Assembly: GCF_020520425.1 (NCBI RefSeq)
Contig: NC_079487.1
Span: 58,194,719 to 58,258,718, forward strand
Source of the DNA: Spinacia oleracea
Taxonomy: Eukaryota; Streptophyta; Magnoliopsida; Caryophyllales; Amaranthaceae
Reading direction: 5' to 3'
DNA: 64,000 nt
Of this stretch, positions 47,901 to 56,492 are shown piece after piece. The first letter of the stretch is position 1; each line of letters begins with the position of its first letter. The translations under genes and the position numbers were made by a program. Below the pieces are notes generated by a model, which saw nothing but the letters and a program-made list of their open reading frames with translations, had not been told where the DNA came from and ran no database searches.

Positions 47901-48412
47901 TATGACCCAGAAATTTTAGTTTCTGCACTGGTGTTAGAAATTTGTAAGTGTATAAGTATAACATTCTCAGTCAATCTGGTCAGGCATCTCAGAGCAGTCC
48001 ATTTGTTTCGACCCCTGGAGAAGCTGTAACAGTAGCCCAGGAAGTGGTCATAACCATGATAGCCAAGGGTTACGATTTAGGCAAGGATGCGCTGACCAGG
48101 GCAAAAGCATTTGACGAGTCTCACAATATGTCAGCCACTGCAGTTGCCAAAGTAGCTGAGCTGAGCAATAAAATTGGGCTTACACCAAAACTTTATGCAG
48201 GTATGGAAGTTGTCAAGTCTGTAGATCAGAGGTATAATGTGTCTGAGACAACAAAATCTGCTGCGTTCTTCACTGGAAGAACAGCGGCTTCTGCTGCCAC
48301 TGCTGTTGTCAACAGCAGTTATTTCTCAAAAGGAGCTCTTTGGGTATCTGATGCTCTCAGCCGAGCAGCCAAAGCAGCAGCTGACTTGGGTACACAAGCT
48401 GGTAGTAAATAA
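35820..48412 (+). CDS. BPA1-like: BPA1-like RRM protein (binding partner of ACD11 family), full gene
   Basis: Four coding exons, 35820-35935, 43284-43359, 47282-47395 and 47984-48412, join to 735 bp (244 residues). The protein starts MYPGGYTVEVTTLSP; residues about 5-75 form one RRM with RNP-like TAYVTFKD and the strand GATIVDQRVCITRWG. The C-terminal half is the Ala/Ser/Lys-rich family tail with GKDALTRAKAFDESH, KIGLTPKLYAGMEVVKSVDQRY and SSYFSKGALWVSDALSRAA. This matches Arabidopsis BPA1 and the BPL proteins, which bind the sphingolipid-transfer protein ACD11 and influence cell-death and reactive-oxygen signalling. All junctions are GT-AG and phase-consistent. Introns are 7.3, 3.9 and 0.6 kb, plus a probable 5.4-kb 5'UTR intron, and are loaded with transposons. 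Start: ATG at 35820 is the family start and follows an acceptor closely. I judge the gene intact. Confidence 0.9.
36240..37210 (+). pseudogene. Coding-like degenerate segment in intron 2, unrecognised
   Basis: Several adjacent plus-strand frames look protein-like: KDTTTVVRLLLSVSKYPIRP near 36255, and LLKKKGTLYKRSEMSGSIIF followed by STDEKYGCECCLWFEDMHEE near 36815-36960, continuing past stops with GDPSVEGIPKFHMKI. The reading is interrupted by stops. It could be remains of a retrotransposed or captured gene. The minus strand at 36250-36420 also has an open stretch (MAEYCVHPTPVADIERAI). I cannot name a family. Confidence 0.3.
37211..38129. other. Intron 2 sequence, nothing recognised
   Basis: AT-rich intronic sequence. 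No splice-bounded exon, RNA gene or transposon terminus was found. Confidence 0.5.
38130..38819. mobile_element. hAT-like non-autonomous element in intron 2
   Basis: Perfect 17-bp inverted ends TAGACCTGTTCAACGGG / CCCGTTGAACAGGTCTA, 690 bp, with an 8-bp flanking duplication GTGCAGAT / CTGCAGAT (one mismatch). Interior has CCAGCCC/GGGCT-rich subterminal repeats on both sides and four GGAGAGAGAAAATG-type units near 38525-38640. No transposase. Confidence 0.8.
38820..41650. other. Intron 2 sequence, nothing recognised
   Basis: Long AT-rich intronic stretch without coding potential, transposon ends or RNA genes that I can support. Confidence 0.5.
41655..42103. mobile_element. Candidate MITE with central hairpin in intron 2
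   Basis: Both flanks are dense in GATCCGATCC/GGATCGGATC-type text pointing inward (CTCGATCCGGATTTTACGATCC left; GAGGTAGGATTCGGATCC right). The centre has a long inverted repeat, AATTACTAAATAGTTCATAA near 41880 against TTATGAACTATTTAGTAAT near 41995. Outer ends are degraded; a GCGTAAAA/GCGTATAA pair may be the target duplication. Confidence 0.45.
42104..43283. other. Intron 2 distal part, nothing recognised
   Basis: Ordinary AT-rich intron sequence leading to the acceptor GATGGTCCAG at 43283. Confidence 0.5.
43284..43359 (+). CDS. BPA1-like: BPA1-like coding exon 2
   Basis: After acceptor GGTCCAG it completes the split Arg codon and encodes TGEYGCTAYVTFKDSYALE, ending LLS at donor AGT|GTACGT. 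It contains the RNP1-like strand. 76 bp. Confidence 0.9.
44738..45783. mobile_element. hAT-like element in intron 3
   Basis: 8-bp duplication TTAAGTAA at 44730-44737 and 45784-45791; imperfect inverted ends sharing CTGTTTGGC.AAGCTTCT. 1046 bp, no transposase. Inside, a 171-bp segment is tandemly duplicated (about 45281-45451 and 45452-45620), including GAGATGAAAGAGAAAGGTCT. Confidence 0.75.
46026..46934. mobile_element. PIF/Harbinger-like element in intron 3
   Basis: TAA duplication at 46023-46025 and 46935-46937, with imperfect ends GGTTGTGTTTGGTT and AACAAACGCTCCC, followed inward by CAAAGGGGAAAG / CTTTCCCCCTTTG. The centre (46130-46720) is GC- and pyrimidine-rich with CTCTCTCTC runs, gene-leader-like in composition, but encodes no recognisable protein. 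Confidence 0.65.
47282..47395 (+). CDS. BPA1-like: BPA1-like coding exon 3
   Basis: After acceptor ATCTCTAG it encodes GATIVDQRVCITRWG and a linker ending SSDS at donor TCG|GTATGT. 114 bp, phase 0 at both ends. Confidence 0.9.
47984..48412 (+). CDS. BPA1-like: BPA1-like coding exon 4, with stop
   Basis: After acceptor CTGGTCAG it runs 142 codons to TAA at 48410-48412. An upstream AG at 47969-47970 would put the exon out of frame, so 47984 is chosen. It encodes the conserved C-terminal region. Confidence 0.9.
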   Translation, partial: ASQSSPFVSTPGEAVTVAQEVVITMIAKGYDLGKDALTRAKAFDESHNMSATAVAKVAELSNKIGLTPKLYAGMEVVKSVDQRYNVSETTKSAAFFTGRTAASAATAVVNSSYFSKGALWVSDALSRAAKAAADLGTQAGSK

Positions 48413-49855
48413 ACCTATGTAAAAATGTATATCATCCCATATTGGATTGAGGGACTGCTAGTCTATCACTGAGATTTGTGAATTATTTGTGAATTGTGCA
48501 AATCACATCTCCAAATATCCCCCTCCCTATTCACATATCTTAATGATTAACCTGTCATATTTTATTAGGACGGCAAAATATTGTGCTTACTATACTACTG
48601 CTTGAGTGTTAAACGCAGCATTTCGGTGTAGCGGTCTTCCCAATGAGCTTATGCTTAAAACAGGTGTAGTTTGGTTTGTGTATTTTTTGCTCTTCATCCG
48701 CCCCCTCCCCCACCCTCCACTGCTTTTGCACAGCAACAACACCCTTGACATGGAGCTCGGGGCGCTGATAACATAATTACTTTCGGATACTGTTGAAACC
48801 TATTTGCGTTATTAGAGTCAAAATAGTGCATTAGCAAGTCATTAACTTGCCTGCCTACTATAAGGATATGAATAAACAATATTTGAGCAGTAGAAGAAGA
48901 TTATATGTTAGGTAAAACACTCCAACCATCAGGTTCCTATTAGATGATGGTGGGTTGGAAGAAACAAGGTGAGTTTTAAGTCCTCTTTGAATGGGCCGTT
49001 GTTGCCTACTGACATTTCTTCTCTTATTGATCCGCATTCTTATGCGTGCTTGTTGGTTTTCAAAAGTATCTTTTTTTGTGTGAGCATGCTTAACCAGAAA
49101 TATTGATGTTCGCGGTTCGCGGTTCTTCATCCACTGATGTGCAAAAAGTTTATTTTATTAACAGGTGCAAGCGATTTGGGTGCATGATAGGGTAGTTTTG
49201 CTATTGTACTCTGGACCCGAAAATTCTTCAAGGTTTACCTTATTTTGATTGCTTAGAGGGAAATCAATAAAATTTGAGTCTGGCGGGATGTTACGGTTGT
49301 TCGTTGTTGTTTTGATAACGCTACTAAAGCTCTTATGGATGATTTTGACTACTGAAATATGCAAGATCTAGTTTGTTTATTGCGCGCTCTTCATTTTTTT
49401 ATGCGGAATGTTGGGCCTACGGATGGCAATCGGGCGCGGGTTTAACTAAATCCTCATGCATACCAACCCTACGGTTTCTTGGGTTGTTTCCGACACGCGG
49501 GCTCGTCTTCAAAATTTGGATTCCGTTCGGGTTTGAAACGTGGCTAGATCAATGGTTTCTCTTGCACATGACTTGGATGCTCGTGCTCGTCGCCTAGAGC
49601 CGCTTTCTTAGCTTTTACTTTAATTATCTTTTGTTAGTTAGTTTTAATTGAAAACAGAAAATGCGTACACGGTACATATACTACAGTAAAGCCCCAGGTG
49701 CTATAGAGCCCGTCCCCGTACATGGCAACACGGTTGTCACACTCACTGCTACACTGTCCATGTGAAATTTGGAGTCGCCGCCCCCTAGTCGGAGAAGAAC
49801 CCTTCTTAGTACTTAGTAATTACTATACATATCGGTATGAGTGGCTCCAACCTGG
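48413..49855. other. Downstream region of the BPA1-like gene, no gene supported
   Basis: Holds the 3'UTR (its end is not fixed; no strong AATAAA nearby) and anonymous sequence. A short stretch near 49420-49530 (GGATGGCAATCGGGCGCGGG) looks like a degenerate transposon end. Confidence 0.45.
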
Positions 49856-49860
49856 TGCAT

Positions 49861-50177
49861 TGATATGGGAGAAATCAGTTTAAAGTGATCATTTGTGATC
49901 ATTGGTTTTGGCGGGAAAAACAGTTAGAAAAGTTAGTTAAAAGCTTTTCGAATATTTTATTAGGAGGTTGTTATTTTTGTTAAGCTGAGTTTGTTACAGC
50001 ATATAAACAATGTGGTGCCTTGTATTTGGCTAACCAATGAATAATACAACTCCTTCTAAAAGAATCTTTCTCTCTCTATTCTGTTTCTCCCTCTCTATTT
50101 CTCCCTTCTTCTCTATTTCTTCTTCTGCAAGCTACTGGAAATCACCATTAGTAAGGTAGCTTCGAGCTCCCTTATCA
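49861..50177 (+). mobile_element. 5' LTR of the chromovirus
   Basis: TGATATGGGAG...CTCCCTTATCA, 317 bp, TATA-like CATATAAACAATG near 49999. Differs from the 3' LTR at only two positions (CTG/CCG and CGA/CAA near the end). Confidence 0.95.
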
Positions 50178-50178
50178 T

Positions 50179-50190
50179 TGGTATCAGAGC
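50179..50190 (+). other. Chromovirus primer binding site
   Basis: TGGTATCAGAGC one base after the LTR, complementary to the 3' end of initiator-Met tRNA. Confidence 0.95.
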
Positions 50191-50268
50191 CACCCGTTGC
50201 CAAACTCTCTCGATCATTCACTGTGAAGCTTAGAACTGGCTCCAGCTGCTACTCGAAGGAAGGCTGCC

Positions 50269-53200
50269 ATGGAAGATCAGTTCAAACATCTGGAAAAAAA
50301 GCTTGAAGAGCAGAATTCTAAGTTGGAAGATCAGAACAAGAAAATGGAGCAGAAATTTGAGGAGATGATGAAGTTCATGCAGACACTTAAAGATTCTGGC
50401 AATAGTCAGGAAGACACATCTTTCTCAAGCCAAAGATCCAATCATACCAAAACACTAGGTATGAATCCGAAATTAACTTTTCCTAAGTTTGATGGTACAA
50501 ACCCTAGGATTTGGGTAAAGAAATGTTGCAAATACTTTTCTCTGTGTAAGATTTCTGAAGATCAGAAGGTTGATTTGGCCTCACTTAACATGGTAGATAA
50601 AGCTGAGAGTTGGGTGATGAACTACCTAGCTGAGAGGAAAAGTATAGTAGTAGACTGGAATGACTTTGTGGCAGACCTATATGCTAGATTTAGGGATAAT
50701 TCTGCACAAAATGTGGTGGAAAATTTTAACAAATTGCAGCAAACAGGTTCTCTAGAAGATTATTTGGATGAGTTTGAGAATCTCAGATCCATTATGATGA
50801 TGAACAATCATATACTACCTGAAACTTATATGCTTGAAAGTTTTGTTGGTGGTCTTAAGTCAGCTGTTAAGCCATTTGTCAAGGCATTCAAGCCTGATTG
50901 AATTTCTGAAGCCATAGATTTGGCTAGATTGCAGGAAGAGAATCTGTTAGCTACCACTCATAAAACATCATACAAACCACCCTATTTCAACCCAAAACCC
51001 TTACAATCTGTACCACTCATCTCCAATACCAAACCACCTCTTTTGCCTACCCCACAGAATAAGCCAAACACTAGCCTCACCTTGGCTAAATACCCCCAAC
51101 AACAGCAAAGAACCAGAAATTTTAAATACATTCCAGCAGATGTGAGACAAGAGAAAATAGCTAAGGGGTTGTGTTACTATTGTGATGCACCCTATGACAG
51201 AAACCATAAGTGCCAATTTAGAGAACCTCAATTGTTTACAGTTGAAATTGGTGGTGATGAGATTGAGGAGCTTAGTGACAGTGAAGAGTTGGAGTTGGTG
51301 GAGAAGGATGTTAATGAGCCCCAAATATCCATGAGTGCTCTGTCAGGTAGCCAAGGATTTAGCACTATGAGAGTTAAGGGGATGGTTAAGGGCAAACCTA
51401 TTCACATTTTAATAGACTCTGGGAGTACACATAACTTTGTGGACCTCCACATAGCTCAGAAACTAGGCTGCAAGCTAGAAACCATACCACCTCAAGCAAT
51501 CACTGTTGCAGATGGGAATCACTTAGCATGCTAACACAGTTGCAAAAGTTTCACTTGGGCAATGCAGGATCAGGAGTTTGTAGCTGATGTAATGCTCATT
51601 CCATTGGGCAGCTGTGATATGGTGTTGGGTATTCAATGGCTTAGTTTATTGGGACCCATTACATGGGACTTTCTGCACCTTCAGATGGAATTCTTCTTGG
51701 ATGGGAAACAGATCCTGTTGAAGGGTATTCAAAGTAAGAAATTGAAAGTAGTGGAGGGAGAACCTTCCTCTAAAATCTTTACTACTGCTGCTCAGCTGTA
51801 TGTGATACAAGTCCAAGACCAGACCAGTCACACTGAGATACAGCAAGCTTCTCATGTTACAGATGAATTGAGAGAACTGCAAAACACCTATAAAGTGGTA
51901 TTTGAAGAACCTACAGACTTACCTCCCTTGAGAGGAGTGTTTGACCACTCTATTCCTTTACTTCCAGATGCTGCCCCTGTGAACATAAGACCTTACAGGT
52001 ACCCTTTGAAACAAAGAGATATCATTGAGCAGCTTGTTCAAGAAATGCTAGACAGAGGTATTATACAAGCTAGTGCATCTCCTTTTGCTTCTCCTGTGGT
52101 GTTAGTTGGGAAAAAAGATGGTACATGGAGATTGTGTGTTGATTACAGAGAGTTGAACAACAGAACTGTGAAAAATAAATTTCCTATTCCAGTCATAGAT
52201 GAGCTATTGGATGAACTTTCAGCAGCTGCTGTATTTTCTAAACTTGATTTAAGGGCTGGATATCATCAGATGAGGGTGAATCCTTCTGATGTTTATAAGA
52301 CAGCTTTTAAAACTCACACAGGTCACTATGAATTCTTGGTGATGCCATTTGGACTCACCAATGCACCTGCCTCTTTTCAAAATTGGATGAACCAAGTGTT
52401 TAAGCCACTTCTCAGAAGATGTGTTTTAGTCTTTTTTGATGACATTTTGGTCTATAGCAAGACCATGGAGGAGCATTGGACTCATCTAGCTATGGTGTTT
52501 GAGTTGATGAAAAGTAATCACATGTTTGCAAAATTGAGTAAATGTGTGTTTGCCACAGATAAGATTGAGTACTTGGGGCATTTTATTTTCATACAAGGAG
52601 TTCAAACTGATCCAAACAAAATCAATGCTGTCCAGAGCTGGCCTATTCCTTCTTGTGTTAAAGATTTGAGGGGGTTCTTGGGTCTGGCAGGATATTATAG
52701 AAAATTTGTTAAGGGATATGCTGTTATCAGCAAACCCTTGACTGAACAATTGAAGAAAAACAGTTTCTCTTGGAATGATCAAGCACAAGTTGCATTTGAG
52801 AATCTTAAGAAAGCTTTGGTAACTGCACCTGTATTAGCTGTCCCAAATTTTGAAAAACAATTTATAGTGGAGACTGATGCTTCTAAAAAGGGAATTGGTG
52901 CTGTGTTGATGCAAGAAGGGCATCCATTGGCTTTCATCAGTAGAGCTCTTGGTCCCAAATGGCAAGCTTTGTCAGTTTATGAAAAAGAATTGCTAGCCAT
53001 TGTTTTTGCTGTCCAGAAATGGGAGTAATACTTGATGGGCAGCCACTTTTTAATCAAAACTGATCAGAAGAGCTTAAAGTGGTTGCTGCAGCAGAAAATT
53101 TCTACCCCATTTCAGCAGTTTTGGCTTTCTAAATTGATGGGCTTTGATTATGAGATACAATACAAGAGTGGCAAAGAGAATTTAGCTGCTGATGCTCTTT

Positions 53201-54699
53201 CTAGGGTACATGGTGCAGAAGTGTTATGCATGGCATTGTCAGTTTTAGATTCTAACTTGACAGATCTCATTGTGGCTAGCTATCAGCTTGATCCTACACT
53301 GGCAGAAATGTTTCAGTCACTCACTGAAGGGCAACAGGTGACTGGTGTGACTAGTTTTTCTCTGCAAAATGGTCTCCTCAAACACAAGAACAAGATTGTG
53401 GTTGGTCCTGATATGGTACTTAAGAACAAAATCATTGGCTGGCAACATGCTGCACCAGAAAGTGGGCATGGTGGAAGGGAGCTAACCTTATCTAGGGTCA
53501 AGTCTATTTTTATTTGGAAAGGTTTGACCAAAGATGTTAGACACTTTGTTAGACAGTGTGTGGTTTGTCAGGCATCCAAATATGACACAGCTGCTTCTCC
53601 TGGATTGTTGCAACCACTACCTATACCAGAAGCAGTTTGGGTGGATGTATCTATGGACTTTATTTCTGGTTTACCTAAGTCTGGGGGCAAAGAGGTGATA
53701 TTTGTAGTGGTGGATAGACTTAGCAAGTATGCACATTTTATGGAAATGGCTCACCCCTACACTGCTGTCACAGTAGCTCAATGTTACTTGGACAATGTGT
53801 TCAAGCATCATGGTTGGCTAAGAACCATTGTTAGTGATAGAGATTCTGTGTTCTTGAGCACCTTTTGAAAGGGTTTGTTCTCCTTACATGGCACATAATT
53901 TTTGCTGACCAGTGCTTATCATCCCCAAACAGATGGACAGACTGAAGTGGTCAATAGATGTGTTGAGAATTATCTAAGGTGTATGACTGGAGAACATCCA
54001 AAAGATTGGCATATGTGGTTGCCCTTAGCTGAGTGGTGGTACAACACCCATTTCCATACTTCTTGTCAGATTACTCCCTATGAAGTGGTTTACAATCAAC
54101 CACCACCACTGCATTTGCCCTATCTTCCTAATGAGTGCAACAATGCTGAAGTGGATAGGAGTATGGTCAGAAGGGAGGCCATGATTGATACTCTCAAATT
54201 TCATCTCTCCAGGGCTAAAGAGAGGATGAAGGTGCAAGCAGACAAGCATAGATCTGAAAGGAGTTTTTCTGTTGGGGATTGGGTGTGGCTCAAGTTGCAG
54301 GCTTACAGACAGCAATCTGTTCAGAAAAGGTCCAATCAAAAGTTAGCTCATCACTTTTATGGTCCTTTCCAAGTTTCTGCACTCATTGGTAAGGTGGCAT
54401 ATAAGTTGAAACTGCCTACAGATGCCAAGATACATGATGTTTTCCATGTATCTCAGTTGAAACAATTTAGGGGCATCCTTCCTATTGCTGCACATATACC
54501 TGAGTGGTTTCAAGGGACTGATTCAGCTAGCAACAATGTCCAACCTGCAGCAGTTTTGCAAACCAGAGTTGTTCAGTTTCAGAATACCCCACAAGTTCAG
54601 TACTTGGTTAGTTGGAAGGGCTTTGAAGATCATGAAGCCACCTGGGAGATAGCTGCTGATTTTGAAGCCAAATTTCCTTCTTTTATTGTCCAGACTTGA
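50269..54699 (+). pseudogene. Chromovirus gag-pol, single frame with five premature stops
   Basis: One uninterrupted frame register from ATG 50269 to TGA 54699 (about 1476 codons) with internal stops at 50899 (TGA), 51532 (TAA), 53026 (TAA), 53866 (TGA) and 53896 (TAA) and no frameshift. Domains in order: N-terminal coiled coil, gag core, a C-x2-C...H-K-C zinc knuckle (CYYCDAPYDRNHKC), protease with LIDSGSTHNFVD, RT with FFDDILVYS, RNase H with ETDASKKGIGAVL, integrase zinc finger (H..H..CVVCQ) and core (SMDFISGLP, SDRDSVF, YHPQTDGQTE), then a chromodomain with YLVSWKGFEDHEATWE. The third and fourth stops fall in RNase H and integrase, the fifth also in integrase. It cannot make a full polyprotein itself. 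Confidence 0.92.
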
Positions 54700-54712
54700 G
54701 GACAAGTCTGTT

Positions 54713-54725
54713 AAAGGGAGGGAGC
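54713..54725 (+). other. Chromovirus polypurine tract
   Basis: AAAGGGAGGGAGC two bases before the 3' LTR, the plus-strand primer position. Confidence 0.9.
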
Positions 54726-54727
54726 TA

Positions 54728-55044
54728 TGATATGGGAGAAATCAGTTTAAAGTGATCATTTGTGATCATTGGTTTTGGCGGGAAAAACAGTTAGAAAAGT
54801 TAGTTAAAAGCTTTTCGAATATTTTATTAGGAGGTTGTTATTTTTGTTAAGCTGAGTTTGTTACAGCATATAAACAATGTGGTGCCTTGTATTTGGCTAA
54901 CCAATGAATAATACAACTCCTTCTAAAAGAATCTTTCTCTCTCTATTCTGTTTCTCCCTCTCTATTTCTCCCTTCTTCTCTATTTCTTCTTCCGCAAGCT
55001 ACTGGAAATCACCATTAGTAAGGTAGCTTCAAGCTCCCTTATCA
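54728..55044 (+). mobile_element. 3' LTR of the chromovirus
   Basis: 317 bp, same ends as the 5' LTR with two substitutions; followed by the target duplication TGCAT. Confidence 0.95.
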
Positions 55045-55049
55045 TGCAT

Positions 55050-55772
55050 TGGCAATGAGTTATTCAAGTGATGTAAGTCATATCACTAAGACACCAACCA
55101 AGCCTAAAACTTTGTCTACACTGGCATAAGGACCCAAAGCTATTCCTGTACTCAGTATTTATCTTCTACGAAACATATTACTTGCAGTGTTAACGAGTTC
55201 AACCGCGATCGAGCTTACCGACAACAGCCAACTTGGACTCGGTTTGACTCAAAATGTGCAACATATGAAAATCACAAAAAGTATTAGTTTTATGTTTTTT
55301 TTTGAGGAAAATATGTGAGAAAAGACCTTTAATATGGTTTACTTTATGAGAAAAGACCTTTAATATGGTTTATTTTGTGAGAAAGTGGCAAAATAGGACC
55401 TTAATGAACACATATTTTTTTTGTTGACCGGGACCTCAGGTCGGAAAATGAACATTGACCATGATTTCCAGCATTGACTTTATCACGTGATCTGCACGTA
55501 TCCTTAAAAAAACAGAAATCTTAACTTTTAATTAATTTCTCCCTTTTCCCTCCACTCGCACCCCATCCCTTATTATTAACCTAAAAAAAAAAATCATACT
55601 CTTCCATCTCATTGTCATACTTCTTCCTTCACCCCCACTTACATATACGGAGTATTCCATTATCACATTTTACAAGCAACAAACTATGACAATGAAATTA
55701 TGAATGACACTTTAACATTTACGTAATGAAAAAATATTCAGCTCTAAACTGAAATTATTTCCTCATTCAGCT
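55050..55772. other. Intergenic sequence, no gene supported
   Basis: Anonymous sequence. A 31-33-bp unit GAGAAAAGACCTTTAATATG is tandemly repeated at about 55317-55385. Confidence 0.5.
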
Positions 55773-55979
55773 CACTAGTAGAAAAAACCTCAATTACTTG
55801 GGATAAATGCCTTTAAATACTGGTGATTATTCCCCTATCACTTGGAGGTGAAACACTTTATAATATTTCAAGTGCTTGAGGTTGACCCCAATCACTTGAC
55901 AAATCAAGTGATCGGGTTTCTTGGGGTTTATAGAAAATCCTAAGCACTTGACTTGGAGTTTTCCATAAACCCCAAGTGA
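55773..55979 (+). mobile_element. Left end of a second CACTA element, truncated
   Basis: Starts CACTAGTAGAAAAAACC, identical at 17 positions to the end of the first CACTA, but its subterminal repeats are a different motif, CAAGTGAT/ATCACTTG, about eight times in both directions. It is cut at 55979 by a gypsy LTR; the other end is not in the window. Confidence 0.75.
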
Positions 55980-56459
55980 TGTAGCCTAAACTAAAAGTCT
56001 CCCTAAGGGTGACATGTGCCCTTCTTATGATGAAATGGATACTTAAGAAGCCTACTATTTGAGGGAATAAAATAGCAGCCCAAAAACAGGCCCAACACAA
56101 GAAGGCACACTAAGCCATATAAAACCTTTCTATGAAGGACACATGTTTCAAATCACAGAGGTGAACCAATCATGCAGCTAGGGTTTTTTGGATCAATTAC
56201 CAAGAAACCCTAGTCCTATAAATAGTTCAGATCCCAAGGAAAAAGGGGGCATTGAATTCATTCCCACCTATCTTAAACTATCTTTGCACTGCCTTCTCTC
56301 TACAAATTACTTCTCTCTCTAGACAATACTTACTTAGGCATCGGAGGGAATATTCCTACGGGAATATTCGTGTTTTGCAGGTTGCAGGAAGATCGTGCCA
56401 GCGCATACTTGATACCTCCGAGGAACGCGTGACACGTCATCACCACAAAAGATCCCACA
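55980..56459 (+). mobile_element. 5' LTR of a TAT-lineage gypsy element
   Basis: TGTAGCCTAAAC...GATCCCACA, 480 bp, with TATA-like CCTATAAATAGTTC near 56214 and a PBS 5 bp after its end. Inserted in the CACTA fragment; expected target duplication would be AGTGA (55975-55979), the partner is outside. Confidence 0.75.
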
Positions 56460-56464
56460 ATATT

Positions 56465-56482
56465 TGGCGCCGTATGTGGGAG
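56465..56482 (+). other. TAT element primer binding site
   Basis: TGGCGCCGTATGTGGGAG, the TGGCGCCGT.TGTGGGA type common in TAT elements, where it is assigned to an Asp-type tRNA. Confidence 0.65.
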
Positions 56483-56492
56483 GTATAGTATC

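Larger units (their letters stand above)
49861..55044 (+). mobile_element. Complete Ty3-gypsy chromovirus, Reina-like, with TSD TGCAT
   Basis: 5184 bp flanked by TGCAT at 49856-49860 and 55045-55049. Two 317-bp LTRs, an iMet-tRNA PBS, one gag-pol reading frame ending in a chromodomain, and a polypurine tract are all present in the right order. Short LTRs, about 5.2 kb total and a C-terminal chromodomain point to the Reina group of chromoviruses. The coding frame has five stop codons. Confidence 0.93.

Noticed and set aside
47948..47983. Coding exon 4 of the BPA1-like gene starting upstream at the ATG at 47948
   Set aside because: The frame is open there, but family alignment and the phase-0 acceptor CTGGTCAG place the exon start at 47984.
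19481..55979. CACTA ends at 19481 and 55773 as one giant element
   Set aside because: Both are same-orientation starts, subterminal repeats differ, and the first element has its own right end at 26089 with matching TSD.
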